Source: Streptomyces sp. NBC_00442
Lineage (GTDB): Bacteria > Actinomycetota > Actinomycetes > Streptomycetales > Streptomycetaceae
Length of the DNA: 64,000 nt
Direction of reading: 5' to 3'
NCBI RefSeq assembly: GCF_036014195.1
Contig: NZ_CP107918.1
Span: 1,488,001-1,552,000, forward strand
The position numbers were made by a program, and so were the translations under genes. The notes under the pieces were generated by a model. The model was not told the origin of the DNA, ran no database searches, and was given only the letters and a program-made list of their open reading frames with translations. Shown here piece by piece: positions 33,490 through 44,783 of this stretch (position 1 is its first letter; the number at the start of each line of letters is the position of its first letter).

Positions 33490-34585
33490 TCTTCACGAAC
33501 TCCGTGGTGAAGGTCTGCGACAGATCCACCGTGGCCGACTTGAGGTTGGGGTTGAACGCCTTGAGCACCCTCTCGACCGTCTCCGGGCCGTTCTCGGGCA
33601 TCACTCCGTCCTTGGTGAACATGGGCAGGGTGCTCTTGATCGCCTGCGCGTACAGCGTCTTGCCGCCCTGCGCGTAGTCCGCGGGCATCTTCGCCGCGAT
33701 CTCGTCGGCGCTGTGCGCGGACATCCAACGCAGCGTCTTCACCAGGGCGTTGACCAACTTCTGCACCGTCTGCCGGTGGCCGTTCACCCACTGCGTGTTC
33801 ATGTACAGACTGGACGAGGGGTAGGGGCCGCCGAGCGCCTGCTGCGAGCCCTCGGGCGTCCGCATGTCGATCAGCACCTTGCCGAGCTTCTGGTCGACGA
33901 CGGCGGCGACCGTCGGGTCGGTGGTCATGCCGCCCTGGATGGAGCCCTGTTTGAGGGCGGCGACGAAGGTCTGCCCCGCGCCGACCGCGACGGGCGTGAA
34001 CTCGCTGGTCTTCACCCCGTCCCGCACGGCGAGGTACTTGGTGAGGAAGTCCGTCGACGAGCCGAGCCCCGTGACGCCGAGCTTCTTGCCCTTGAAGTCC
34101 TTGGGGGACTTGAGGGTCGCGGCGGCCCGGTCGGCGACGATCTCCACCTCGCCCGGCGCGTGCGAGAACTGCACCACCGACTCCACCTTCTTGCCCTTCA
34201 CCTGAAGATCGAGGGTGTGGTCGTAGAAGCCGACGGCGCCCTGTACGTCGCCGGAGATCAGGGCGGTCTCCGCCTGGACCCCGGCGGGCTCGGTGAGCAA
34301 CTGCACGTCCAGGCCCTCGGCCTTGAAGTAGCCCAGCCGCTGGGTCAGCATCGCGGGCAGATAGATGACCTTGTCGAGCCCGCCGACCATCACCTTGACG
34401 GTGGCCTGCCCGGACGCGCTCTTGGCGTCCGATGCGGAGTTGCCGCCGCATGCGGAGAGCCCCATCAGCAGAGCCACACAGAGCCCCCCGGCCAGGAGGA
34501 CCGAGGGCGCGTTGCGGATGCTGTGGGTGGGGTTGGAGTGGGCGTTGAGGTGGTGTTGAGGTTGGGGTTGGGGCTGGCTACGCAT
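33473..34585 (-). CDS. NMT1/SsuA-type ABC transporter substrate-binding lipoprotein
   Basis: 370 residues. A polar Pro/Gln/His-rich leader precedes a hydrophobic segment with lipobox LMGLSAC. The body is the NMT1/THI5-like or SsuA-like fold (VIYLPAMLTQRLGYFKAEGL, then LGVTGLGSSTDFLTKYLA). Such proteins bind thiamine pyrimidine precursors, nitrate, sulfonates or taurine; the sequence does not decide which. It is the last gene of an ATPase-permease-binding protein operon. ATG 34585 is preferred over GTG 34594 because GGGAC lies at better spacing. A 30-bp duplication covers its stop codon. Confidence 0.9.
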   Translation of the reverse strand: MRSQPQPQPQHHLNAHSNPTHSIRNAPSVLLAGGLCVALLMGLSACGGNSASDAKSASGQATVKVMVGGLDKVIYLPAMLTQRLGYFKAEGLDVQLLTEPAGVQAETALISGDVQGAVGFYDHTLDLQVKGKKVESVVQFSHAPGEVEIVADRAAATLKSPKDFKGKKLGVTGLGSSTDFLTKYLAVRDGVKTSEFTPVAVGAGQTFVAALKQGSIQGGMTTDPTVAAVVDQKLGKVLIDMRTPEGSQQALGGPYPSSSLYMNTQWVNGHRQTVQKLVNALVKTLRWMSAHSADEIAAKMPADYAQGGKTLYAQAIKSTLPMFTKDGVMPENGPETVERVLKAFNPNLKSATVDLSQTFTTEFVKKVPQG

Positions 34586-34717
34586 GGTCGTCACGTCCCT
34601 GTGATCACTGTTCGGGGTACGGATACGGGTACGGGTACGGGGTGGGCGGCGGGGGCGCGGGGGCGGTGCGCGGGGCCGATGCGACGGCCGGCGGAAAGAC
34701 CGGCGCCCCGGCCCGTG

Positions 34718-35626
34718 TCAGCGCTCGGCGCCGGGCTCGGCCGGGCGCCAGCGGAACAGCCGCCGCTCGGCGAACGTGAGCAGCCCCTCGGTGAACAGGG
34801 CGACGACGGCCAGGATGGCCATCGCGGCGTACACCCCGGCGGCGTTGAAGGTCCCCTGGGAGGCTGCCACCAAAAGCCCCAGGCCCTTGGTCGCGCCGAT
34901 GTACTCGCCGACGATCGCCCCGATCAGCGCGAACCCGAAGCTGACGTGGAGGCTGGTGAAGATCCAGGAGGTGGCGGAGGGGATGACCACCTGGAAGGTG
35001 ACCCGGCGGTTGCTCGCCCCCAGGATGCGGGCGTTGTCGACCAGGTTCCGGTCGACCTCGCGCGCCCCTTGGAAGGCGTTGAAGAAGACCGGGAAGAAGA
35101 CGAGGACGACGGCGGAGGCGACCTTCGAGGCCGGCCCGAGACCGAACCAGATCAGGAAGACGGGCGCGAGCACGATGCGCGGGATGGCGTTGAGGACCTT
35201 GATGTAGGGGCCGAGGACATCGGCGAGGAAGCGGATCCGGCCCAGCGCGATGCCGAGCACGACACCCGCGACCACTCCGGCGACCCAGCCGAGGAGCGCC
35301 TCGTAGAGCGTGTACCAGATCTGCTCCCAGAGAGATCCCTGCGCCGTGCCGTGCAGGGCCCACTCCCGCATCTGGTCCCAAATCGCCGACGGCATCGAGA
35401 AGTTGAAGGCGTCGATGACATCGGCGCGGGCCAGGAACTCCCAGGCCCCGAAGACCAGGGCCAGGAGCAGGACGCGGCTGCCGTGGACCAGGAGGCGGCG
35501 GTTGCGCGCGTCCCGGGCGCGCGTGGCCGTACGGGCCAAGGGTTTGGTACCGGCCGTGGGCTGGGTAACGGCCGGGCCGGCGGTGCCGGGGGCCGTCGGC
35601 GACGCCCCGTGCGTGTCAGGCGACAT
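34718..35626 (-). CDS. ABC transporter permease, SsuC/TauC type
   Basis: 302 residues with about six membrane helices after a Pro/Thr-rich N-terminus. The BPD_transp_1 EAA-type loop is seen as NARILGASNRRVTFQVVIPSA. It pairs with the ATPase encoded immediately upstream, whose stop lies inside its start region (11-base overlap from ATG 35626). The binding-protein gene follows after 132 bp, a gap rich in ACGGGTACGGGTACGGG repeats (about 34617-34640). Substrate class as for the binding protein: small nitrogen- or sulfur-containing nutrient or thiamine precursor. Confidence 0.9.
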   Translation of the reverse strand: MSPDTHGASPTAPGTAGPAVTQPTAGTKPLARTATRARDARNRRLLVHGSRVLLLALVFGAWEFLARADVIDAFNFSMPSAIWDQMREWALHGTAQGSLWEQIWYTLYEALLGWVAGVVAGVVLGIALGRIRFLADVLGPYIKVLNAIPRIVLAPVFLIWFGLGPASKVASAVVLVFFPVFFNAFQGAREVDRNLVDNARILGASNRRVTFQVVIPSATSWIFTSLHVSFGFALIGAIVGEYIGATKGLGLLVAASQGTFNAAGVYAAMAILAVVALFTEGLLTFAERRLFRWRPAEPGAER

Positions 35627-36431
35627 CGGTGGCACCCCGTTCCCTGGTGATGCGGACCTCTTCGCCGAGTGACTGCCAGATCTCGCGGTAGAGGTCGAGG
35701 AAGCGCGGTTCCAGACGCACCGATTCGACCTTGCGCGGGCGCGGCAGGTCGATGTCGAAGATCCGTTTGACGGTGGCCGGGCCCGCCGTCATCACGACGA
35801 CCCGGTCGGCCAGGGCGATGGACTCCTCCAGGTCGTGGGTGACGAACACGACGGAGGCCCCGGTGCCGGACCACAGATCGAGGAGCTCGTCCGACATGAG
35901 GGCCCTGGTCTGGACGTCGAGCGCCGAGAACGGCTCGTCCATCAGCAGGATCCTGGGGTCGTTGACGAACGTCGCGGCGAGGGCGACACGTTTGCGCTGG
36001 CCGCCCGAGAGCTGGTGCGGATAGCGGTCCTCGAAGGCCGTCAGGCCGACCCTGGACAGCCACGCGCGGGCCATCTCCTTCGCCTCGGCCTTCGGTACGC
36101 CGCGAAAGCGCGGGCCGGCCATCACGTTGGAGAGCACGGTGCGCCAGGGGAAGACGGCATCCTGCTGGAAGACGAAGCCGACCTTGTCGCCGATGCCGTC
36201 GACCGGTTCCCCGGCGACCAGGACCTCGCCGTCGGTGGGCTCCTCCAGGCCGCTCACCAGGGTCAGCGTGGTCGACTTTCCGCATCCGGTGGGACCGACG
36301 ACGGCCACGAACTCGCCCTGCCGCACGCTGAGATCGAGGTCCCGTACGGCGGTGTGCAGCGCCCCGGACGGCGTGCGGAACGCCTTGCCCGCACCCCTCA
36401 GTTCGATGGCGGGAACGGTGTCTGTGTTCAT
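35616..36431 (-). CDS. ABC transporter ATP-binding protein, SsuB/TauB type
   Basis: 271 residues. Walker A GPTGCGKST, Q-loop FVFQQDAVFPW, signature LSGGQRKRV, Walker B ILLMDEPFSALD and switch His in FVTHDLEES are all intact. This is the nitrate/sulfonate/taurine class ATPase of the neighbouring importer. ATG 36431 begins the conserved sequence; the open frame upstream is not family-like. It is the first gene of the three-gene operon and divergent from the orphan response regulator at 36632, which makes that regulator a candidate controller of the transporter. Confidence 0.93.
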   Translation of the reverse strand: MNTDTVPAIELRGAGKAFRTPSGALHTAVRDLDLSVRQGEFVAVVGPTGCGKSTTLTLVSGLEEPTDGEVLVAGEPVDGIGDKVGFVFQQDAVFPWRTVLSNVMAGPRFRGVPKAEAKEMARAWLSRVGLTAFEDRYPHQLSGGQRKRVALAATFVNDPRILLMDEPFSALDVQTRALMSDELLDLWSGTGASVVFVTHDLEESIALADRVVVMTAGPATVKRIFDIDLPRPRKVESVRLEPRFLDLYREIWQSLGEEVRITRERGATDVA

Positions 36432-36631
36432 GGAGCGGGACCGTAGGCGCGGGCCGCGTCCCGGCGTCAGCCTTGTGGGCACTGGACGGACTTGTGCGCG
36501 CAAACCCCTGTTGTGCTCGTTTTGCGCGCGATACAACTGCGGGGTTCGGAGCGCGGGAAACACCGGGACGGCCCAGCCGGGACGGCCGGTCCGGTCCGGC
36601 CGGTCCGGCCGGCCTCGGGGAGGAGAGCGAC

Positions 36632-37315
36632 GTGATCGATGTCCTGGTCGTGGACGACGACTTCCGTGTTGCCGAGATCAACGCGTCCTATGTCGCGAAG
36701 GTTCCCGGGTTCCGGGTCGCGGCGCGCGCGCACAACGCATCGCAGGCACTGGCCGCGCTGGAACGCCATCGGGTCGATCTCGTCCTGCTCGACCATTTCC
36801 TGCCCGACGAGACCGGGCTCAGCCTGGTCCGACGGATGCGCCAACTGGGCCACCACACCGACGTGATCATGGTGACGTCGGCGAGCGACGTGGCGACGGT
36901 CCAGGCCGCGATGCGCCACGGGGCCCTGCACTACCTCGTGAAGCCGTTCGCCTTCGCGGCCCTGCGGGCGAAGCTCGACTCGTACGCGACCCTGCGGCGC
37001 ACCGTGGACCGGGCGGCGGGAAGGTCCGGCGCCGAGCCGCCGGCCCAGGACCAGGAGCAGGTCGACCGGATCTTCGCGGCCCTGCGCACCGGGCTGCCCA
37101 GCCGTCACTCGGTGCCGACGGCGGAGCTGATCCGCGATGTCCTGCACGACGCCGAGCATCCGCTCTCCGCCCACGAGGTCGCCGACCGCACCGGTCTGAG
37201 CCGCTCGACCGCCCAGCGCTATCTGCGCCTCCTCGAACAGTCCGGCCGCCTCCGGCTCACCCTGCGCTACGGCGAGACGGGGCGCCCCGAACACCGGTAC
37301 GCCTGGGCGGTGTGA
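36632..37315 (+). CDS. Orphan CitB/DcuR-type response regulator
   Basis: 227 residues, collinear with and very similar to the regulator at 32743 (for example LLDHFLPDETGL with Asp54, GHHTDVIMVTSASDVATVQAAM, and the C-terminal LRYGETGRPEHRYAW). No kinase gene is adjacent. It may share the CitA-type kinase at 30995 or work with another kinase elsewhere. The GTG at 36632 follows GGGGAGGAGAG. It is divergent from the ABC operon at 33473-36431. A 9-bp tandem repeat (GTGAGCGGT, three times, 37312-37338) covers its stop codon. Confidence 0.93.
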   Translation: MIDVLVVDDDFRVAEINASYVAKVPGFRVAARAHNASQALAALERHRVDLVLLDHFLPDETGLSLVRRMRQLGHHTDVIMVTSASDVATVQAAMRHGALHYLVKPFAFAALRAKLDSYATLRRTVDRAAGRSGAEPPAQDQEQVDRIFAALRTGLPSRHSVPTAELIRDVLHDAEHPLSAHEVADRTGLSRSTAQRYLRLLEQSGRLRLTLRYGETGRPEHRYAWAV

Positions 37316-37338
37316 GCGGTGTGAGCGGTGTGAGCGGT
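37312..37338. repeat. 9-bp tandem repeat across the regulator stop codon
   Basis: Three copies of GTGAGCGGT; the first contains the TGA stop of the orphan regulator. Confidence 0.85.
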
Positions 37339-37364
37339 GCCGGGTGCTGCCGGGTGCCGGGTGG

Positions 37365-38963
37365 CTATACGGCTCCCGCTCCGGTCAGGGCCCGCACTTC
37401 CGCCTCCGCGTGCTTCGCCTCGTCCGGGGCCTCCTGCGAGGTCACCGTACCGAGCCAGCCCGCGAGGAATCCCAGCGGAATGGAGAGGAGCCCGGGGTTC
37501 TGCAGGGGGAAGAACTGGAAGTCCACGTCCGGGAAGAGCGATTCGGGGCTGCCGGAGACCACGGGTGAGACGAGGACCAGGATCAACGCCGGGACCAGAC
37601 CTCCGTACACCGACCACACGGCGCCCCGGGTGGTGAAGTTGCGCCAGAACAGGGAGTAGAGCAGCACCGGAAGGTTGGCCGAGGCGGCGACCGCGAAGGC
37701 GAGGCCGACGAGGAACGCCACATTGAGGTCGCGGGCCAGCAGGCCGAGCGCGATGGCCACCGCCCCGATGCCCACCGCGGCGACCCGCGCGACCGCGACC
37801 TCGCTGCGCTGCTTGGCGTGCCGGCGCCTGAGCGAGGCGTACAGGTCGTGGGCGACGGACGCCGAGGACGCCAGGGTGATGCCCGCGACCACGGCCAGGA
37901 TCGTGGCGAAGGCGACGGCGGCGACCACGGCGAAGAGCACGGTGCCGCCGGTGGAACCGGCTCCGCCTCCCAGGTCGTAGGCCAGGAGCGCGACGGCGGT
38001 GTTGCCCGCCGGGTTGGATGCCTTGACCTGTTCGGTGCCGACCACGGCGGCCGCGCCGAAGCCGAGCACGATCGTCATCAGGTAGAACCCGCCGATGAGG
38101 CCGATGGACCAGATGACCGAGCGCCGGGCGGCCCGCGCGGTGGGCACGGTGTAGAAGCGCGAGAGGATGTGCGGCAGTCCCGCCGTGCCGAGGACCAGGG
38201 CCAGGCCGAGGCTGATGAAGTCGAGCCGTGCCGTCCAGTCACCGCCGTACTTGAGGCCGGGAGCGAGGAACTCCCTGCCGTGGCCGCTGTGTTCGGCCGC
38301 CGAGTTCAGCAGCAGGTTGATGTCTCCGTGGAAGCGCAGCAGCACGAGCACGGTGAGGGTGATCGTGCCCGCCATGAGCAGGACGGCCTTCACGATCTGG
38401 ATCCAGGTGGTGGCCCGCATCCCGCCGAGCGACACATAGACCACCATCAGGGCGCCGACCCCGATGACCGTCCAGTCCCGCGCGGCGCCGCTGGTGCCGC
38501 CGAGCAGCAGGGCGACGAGGCTGCCGGCGCCGACCATCTGGGCCACCAGATAGAGAACGGACACGGTGACCGAGGAAGTTCCCGCCGCGATCCGCACGGG
38601 ACGCTCACTCATCCGCGCGGCGACGACGTCGGCGAGAGTGAACTTGCCGCAGTTGCGGACGAGTTCGGCGACGAGGAGCAGCACCACGAGCCAGGCCACG
38701 AGGAAGCCCACGGAGTACAGCATGCCGTCGTAGCCGAAGAGCGCGATCAGTCCGGAGATGCCGAGGAAGGAGGCGGCCGACATGTAGTCGCCCGCGATGG
38801 CAAAACCATTTTCCATGGGGGAGAACAGACGCCCTCCCGTGTAGAACTCCTCGGCCGAGCCGTGCCGGTTGCGGCTCACCCAGGTGGTGATGGCGAGCGT
38901 CGCCGCCACGAACGCGCTGAACAGCAGCAGCGCCAGCGTCTGATGGTCTTGGCCGACGATCAC
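37365..38963 (-). CDS. Sodium:solute symporter, acetate permease (ActP)-like
   Basis: 532 residues with about 13 membrane helices of the SSS family. Family features include the first-helix region SAEEFYTGGRLFSPMENGFA, GDYMSAASFLG, and later VAFLVGLAFAVAASANLPVLL. With its DUF485 partner encoded immediately upstream it matches the ActP/MctC acetate, propionate or pyruvate importer class. The GTG start at 38963 overlaps the DUF485 stop (GTGA), so the two are coupled. The stop lies close to the convergent regulator gene. Monocarboxylate import fits a neighbourhood with citrate-type sensing, but that link is inference. Confidence 0.92.
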   Translation of the reverse strand: MIVGQDHQTLALLLFSAFVAATLAITTWVSRNRHGSAEEFYTGGRLFSPMENGFAIAGDYMSAASFLGISGLIALFGYDGMLYSVGFLVAWLVVLLLVAELVRNCGKFTLADVVAARMSERPVRIAAGTSSVTVSVLYLVAQMVGAGSLVALLLGGTSGAARDWTVIGVGALMVVYVSLGGMRATTWIQIVKAVLLMAGTITLTVLVLLRFHGDINLLLNSAAEHSGHGREFLAPGLKYGGDWTARLDFISLGLALVLGTAGLPHILSRFYTVPTARAARRSVIWSIGLIGGFYLMTIVLGFGAAAVVGTEQVKASNPAGNTAVALLAYDLGGGAGSTGGTVLFAVVAAVAFATILAVVAGITLASSASVAHDLYASLRRRHAKQRSEVAVARVAAVGIGAVAIALGLLARDLNVAFLVGLAFAVAASANLPVLLYSLFWRNFTTRGAVWSVYGGLVPALILVLVSPVVSGSPESLFPDVDFQFFPLQNPGLLSIPLGFLAGWLGTVTSQEAPDEAKHAEAEVRALTGAGAV

Positions 38964-39505
38964 TTGTTGGTCTCCCGTGTCGATCTCTGTGCGTCGTCCT
39001 GCCGGACCGTGCCGGCCTGCCCGGTCCGCCGGCCGTTCTGGTTCTGCTGGTTCTGCTCGAACACGACCCAGCGCAGCTCCAGCGCGGCCCGGTCCCGGCG
39101 CAGCCGGGCGTGGCGCGCGTAGGCCCAGGTCAGCAGGAAGGTGGTGAGGAACTGGGCCAGCCCTGCGATCATCGCCACGTTCACCGCGCCGGCCACCGGG
39201 CGGGCCATGAGGCCCGGGGCGCCGACCGCGGTGATCACATAGGCCAGGTACCAGGCGAAGAAGGCGAGGGAGGCCGGGACGACGAACCGGCGGTAGCGGC
39301 GGCGCACTTCCTGGAACGCGGCGCTGCGGTGCACTTCCAGATAGATCTCGGACGGGCTGAGACGTTCGTCCTCGCCGGCCCGCTGCTGGGCGGGCACGCT
39401 CGCGGCCACCGCCCCGTCCCGCTCGTCCCACCCTGAGGCGAGCGCGTCATGCCAAGGGTCGTCGATCCGCGCCGCCGCGAGATCACGCCCTTCCTGCTTC
39501 TCCAC
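38960..39505 (-). CDS. DUF485 membrane protein, partner of the symporter
   Basis: 181 residues. A charged N-terminus precedes the DUF485 core with two membrane helices (FVVPASLAFFAWYLAYVITAV; AMIAGLAQFLTTFLLTWAYA). A polar tail rich in Gln/Asn follows (EQNQQNQNGRR). DUF485 proteins (E. coli YjcH type) accompany ActP-like permeases and are probably accessory subunits. The GTG at 39505 has AAGGAG nine bases upstream; the longer open frame upstream is not supported. It is the first gene of the symporter operon. Confidence 0.9.
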   Translation of the reverse strand: MEKQEGRDLAAARIDDPWHDALASGWDERDGAVAASVPAQQRAGEDERLSPSEIYLEVHRSAAFQEVRRRYRRFVVPASLAFFAWYLAYVITAVGAPGLMARPVAGAVNVAMIAGLAQFLTTFLLTWAYARHARLRRDRAALELRWVVFEQNQQNQNGRRTGQAGTVRQDDAQRSTRETNK

Positions 39506-39622
39506 CGAACAACTCTCCTTGCCCACGGGCCCGTTCGGCCAGGTTCTCAAGGATGAGTGGAGTGAGCGAGCCGAAGGCTCTCCTACGGCACCGTTTCACC
39601 CCATTAGGTGATGGAGCGGGTA

Positions 39623-40318
39623 TTACGGAAGCGGTCTGCCGGGCGGATCGGCCCATCCGTTCCGATAGGCGTACCGCACGGCCTGGGCCCGGTCGCGTAC
39701 CCCGCACTTGCCGAAGATGTTGTTGATGTGGGTCTTCACGGTGGCCGTCGAGATGTGCAGGGCCTTGGAGATCTCGGGGTTGGTCATTCCCTCCGCGACG
39801 AGCCCGAGCACTTCGCCCTCGCGAGTGGTGAGCCCGTCGGGCAGTTCGCCCGGAGTGGGGGCCGGCGGCTGTGCCGTCACCCGTTCCAGGAGGCGGCGCT
39901 GGATGGACGGGGCGAGGCCGGCCTGACCGGACAGCACGTCCTCTATCGACTTGACGATCTCCTCGCCCCCGGCGTCCTTGGTCAGATACCCCCGGGCGCC
40001 GGCCTTCAGGGCAGGGAAGAGGGAGTCGTCGTCCGCATACGTCGTGAGGATCACCACCTCGGTGCCGGGGTGCTCGGCGCGGATGCGGCGGGTGGCCTCC
40101 ACCCCGTCGCAACGCGGCATGCGCAGGTCCATCAGGACGATGTCCGGGGCCAGTCGGGCCGTGAGGGCGACGGCCTCCTCGCCGTCTCGCGCCGAGCCGA
40201 TGACCTCGATACCCGGCAGCAGCCCGAGCAGCATCACGATGCCTTCGCGCACCACGGACTGGTCGTCGGCCACGACCACCTTGATCACCCCCCGTGTCCC
40301 GGGGCCGCCCCCGGTCAT
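39623..40318 (-). CDS. NarL/LuxR-type response regulator
   Basis: 231 residues. The receiver domain (VVVADDQSVVREG, phospho-acceptor Asp in VLMDLRMP, Lys in YLTKDAGGEE) is joined to a LuxR HTH (LTTREGEVLGLVAEGMTNPEI). ATG 40318 overlaps the stop of the upstream kinase (ATGA), so they form one operon with the membrane protein gene at 41502. Genes regulated are unknown. Whether the following DUF485-symporter operon belongs to its targets cannot be said; about 115 bp separate them. Confidence 0.95.
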   Translation of the reverse strand: MTGGGPGTRGVIKVVVADDQSVVREGIVMLLGLLPGIEVIGSARDGEEAVALTARLAPDIVLMDLRMPRCDGVEATRRIRAEHPGTEVVILTTYADDDSLFPALKAGARGYLTKDAGGEEIVKSIEDVLSGQAGLAPSIQRRLLERVTAQPPAPTPGELPDGLTTREGEVLGLVAEGMTNPEISKALHISTATVKTHINNIFGKCGVRDRAQAVRYAYRNGWADPPGRPLP

Positions 40319-41505
40319 GCGGGCACCCTCAGTCTCACCACGAACCCCTCCTCCTCCGGCCCGGCCTCCAGGATGCCGCCGAGCAGTTCGGCGCGCTCCC
40401 TCATCCCCAACAGACCGTAGCCGGAGCCACTGACAGCGAGCTCCCGCGCCGGCTCGCGGCCTCCCGAGTCCCTTACTTCCAGGGCCACTTCGTCCGGCAG
40501 ATACTCCAGCCGCACGGCGACGGCCGCGCCCGGTGCGTGCTTGCGCACATTGGTGAGGGCCTCCTGCGCCACCCTGCGCACGGTCTGCGACGCCTCCGCC
40601 GGCAGCGCCCTGCGCTCGCCCTTCACCTGGACCCCGGTGCCCGCTCCGAGCCCGCTCCCGGCTCCCGCCCCCTCGATCAGGGTGTGCAGGAAGTCCTCGA
40701 CCGGGGTCATCTCGCCGCGCAGCGCCGACAGCGCCTGGCGGGTCTCGGCGAGGCCTTCCCTCGCCATGCCCCGGGCGGCCACCACCCGCTCCAGGATCTT
40801 CTCCCTGAACTCACCGGGCGGCTCCCGCTCGATCAGCAGCCGCGCCGCCTCCAGGTGAACCAGCTGCGCCGAGAGGCTGTGGGCGAGGACGTCGTGGATC
40901 TCGCGGGCGATCCTGGCCCGCTCGTCCAGCGCGGCCGATTCCGCCTCGGCCGCCCTCGCCGCCCGCTCCTGGGCGAGGAGCCGCTGGGCACTGCCCCGGG
41001 CCTCCGCATCGAGTCGCAGCACATATCCGGCGAGCCCGAGCCCTGCCACGGTCACCACCGTGGTCAGCCAATTGTCCTGGTTGACCAGCGAATACGCCGC
41101 CAGGGCCACCGTGGTGCAGGGCACGGCGGCCCCGAGCGGCAGCCGCTCGAGCGCGGTCACCGCGCAGCCGCAGAACATGACCAGGGCCAGCACCGGCCAG
41201 CCCGCCGCCCTGGCCCCGGCCGCGCCGCCCATCACCAGGACGAGCGCGGCAAGCGACGGCCAGAGCCGATGGTCGTAGGTGAAGCGGTAGAACGCCCGGC
41301 CCAGGAGGGCGCAGCCGACGACGAGCGCGACGCCGCCCACCCACGCCCAGTCCCCCGGCCCGCGCTCGTTGGCCAGGGTCGACCAGAGCAGGGCGGTGAA
41401 CACCACGGCCCGGATTGACCGGGCGAGATTGCGTCTGGCACGCGTGAGGCCTTCGCGGGCGAGTGCTTCCCGCGAAGGCCAGCTGAGCCAGGTCCCCAGG
41501 GTCAC
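40315..41505 (-). CDS. NarL-system sensor histidine kinase (HisKA_3)
   Basis: 396 residues. Four to six membrane helices (about 30-170) are followed by a dimerisation helix with the motif REIHDVLAHSLSAQLVHLE carrying the phospho-acceptor His, then a degenerate ATPase domain ending GYGLLGMRERAELLGG. The small multi-helix sensor resembles DesK-like kinases, which sense membrane state. The GTG start at 41505 overlaps the stop of the upstream membrane protein (GTGA), and its stop overlaps the regulator start (ATGA). The three genes are tightly coupled. Confidence 0.93.
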   Translation of the reverse strand: MTLGTWLSWPSREALAREGLTRARRNLARSIRAVVFTALLWSTLANERGPGDWAWVGGVALVVGCALLGRAFYRFTYDHRLWPSLAALVLVMGGAAGARAAGWPVLALVMFCGCAVTALERLPLGAAVPCTTVALAAYSLVNQDNWLTTVVTVAGLGLAGYVLRLDAEARGSAQRLLAQERAARAAEAESAALDERARIAREIHDVLAHSLSAQLVHLEAARLLIEREPPGEFREKILERVVAARGMAREGLAETRQALSALRGEMTPVEDFLHTLIEGAGAGSGLGAGTGVQVKGERRALPAEASQTVRRVAQEALTNVRKHAPGAAVAVRLEYLPDEVALEVRDSGGREPARELAVSGSGYGLLGMRERAELLGGILEAGPEEEGFVVRLRVPA

Positions 41506-42017
41506 ACGCGGTCCTTCCACATCTGCGGGGCGGGGCTTGCGGCAGCGGTGCCGTACGGCGCGAGAGCCGGCTGGGCCCGCCACATCTGGATGCCCCCGCG
41601 GACGATCAGCGAGGCGGCGAGCGCCAGCAGGATGGCGCCGGTGCCCATGTGGATCCCGGCCAGGGCGCCGAGAGCGGCGAGCCCGACGCGCAGGGCTATG
41701 CCGAGGACCCAGATCCCGGCGGTGGCCTTGGTGCCGCGGGACCACACCGTGCCGTCGGGCTCGGTCCACATCCGCGATGTCCAGGCCCAGCCGACGCCCA
41801 TGAGCACACCGGTCACGAGCTCGGCGCAGAGCAGCGTGAGGGATCCGGCCTGGTGCTGGTGGTCGATGAGCCCGCCGTCCTTCACGGCGAAGAACGCCAG
41901 CACGGCGGGCACCAGCCACCACGTGCGGCCGGATCCCGCGACCTGCTGCGGCTTGAACTGGCGGACCAGGATCAACGCCACCACCGCGACTGCCACCAGC
42001 ACGTTGAGCGCGGACAT
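41502..42017 (-). CDS. CcdC/DUF1453-like small membrane protein
   Basis: 171 residues with about five membrane helices. Notable segments are NVLVAVAVVALILVRQFKPQ at the start and TWWLVPAVLAFFAV. The pattern resembles the CcdC/DUF1453 family; the assignment is tentative. ATG 42017 has GGAGG five bases upstream. It is the first gene of the operon with a histidine kinase and NarL-type regulator, overlapping the kinase by four bases, so it is likely a sensor accessory or the thing being controlled. Confidence 0.8.
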   Translation of the reverse strand: MSALNVLVAVAVVALILVRQFKPQQVAGSGRTWWLVPAVLAFFAVKDGGLIDHQHQAGSLTLLCAELVTGVLMGVGWAWTSRMWTEPDGTVWSRGTKATAGIWVLGIALRVGLAALGALAGIHMGTGAILLALAASLIVRGGIQMWRAQPALAPYGTAAASPAPQMWKDRV

Positions 42018-42171
42018 CGAAGCCTCCGAAGGGCGAGAAGACGAAGCGGACGAGAAGCCGGGCACCGGCTCTCCGTACATCTACGACGCTACGGAAACGA
42101 CCTGGTCAGACACATCGAGCCAGGGGTGGATCGCGGGTGGAGGTTGGCTCTCCACCCGTGGGTGGAGACGG

Positions 42172-42210
42172 CGAACGCCGGGCCGCGGGAGTGCCGCGGG
42201 CCGGCGTTCG
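42172..42210 (-). terminator. parE terminator
   Basis: CGAACGCCGGGCCGCGG pairs with CCGCGGGCCGGCGTTCG across a short loop with one mismatch in 17. It starts about 20 bp after the parE stop on the minus strand. Confidence 0.85.
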
Positions 42211-42232
42211 TCAGGGCTCAGGAGGCCGGGGG

Positions 42233-44350
<2,118 letters not shown>

Positions 44351-44783
44351 GCAGTTCGCTCCTCGCTGAATTTCAATTGCGCCCCGATGGGTAAGGGGTC
44401 GGCGTCGGTCGCCGGTCAGAGGGTACCGAGGCCTGGTAGAGCCGTTGTAACGCCACCCTCGCGAAACGTCATGCTAGTCCAGCGTCGCAAACATGTTCGA
44501 TACCCCGTGGGGGTGATGCGGATATCACGTTCCCAATCAGGCATGAACCATTTAGGCTCCGGGCACGTCCTCATGAACAACCGGCAACCCCGCCGGGAGG
44601 GCCAAACAAGACAAGCAACGCGAAACCCGTAAAGCTCCGCAATACGGCTCATTCGCCGCCAACCGGCAGCAGACAGCCACCTTGACCAAGAACTTTCGAG
44701 GAAAAGCCACGAGCGGGAACGTTTTCGGCCTGGTTGGATGTTGACCCTGGTACGACAGCTCGTCGAGCTAGAGAAGAGGCGAC
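44351..44783. promoter_or_regulatory. Divergent promoter region of parE and the zinc-ribbon gene
   Basis: No credible gene in this 433-bp gap. A possible parE promoter reads on the minus strand as ATGACG (44467-44472), 17 bp, TACAAC (44444-44449). On the plus strand TTGACC at 44741 lies upstream of the small gene, but its -10 is unclear. The region is AT-richer than the coding sequence around it. Confidence 0.4.

Noticed and set aside
44711..44742. SigR/SigE-like promoter GGGAAC upstream of the zinc-ribbon gene
   Set aside because: Spacing to GTT is 19 and flanking bases do not fit either consensus well.
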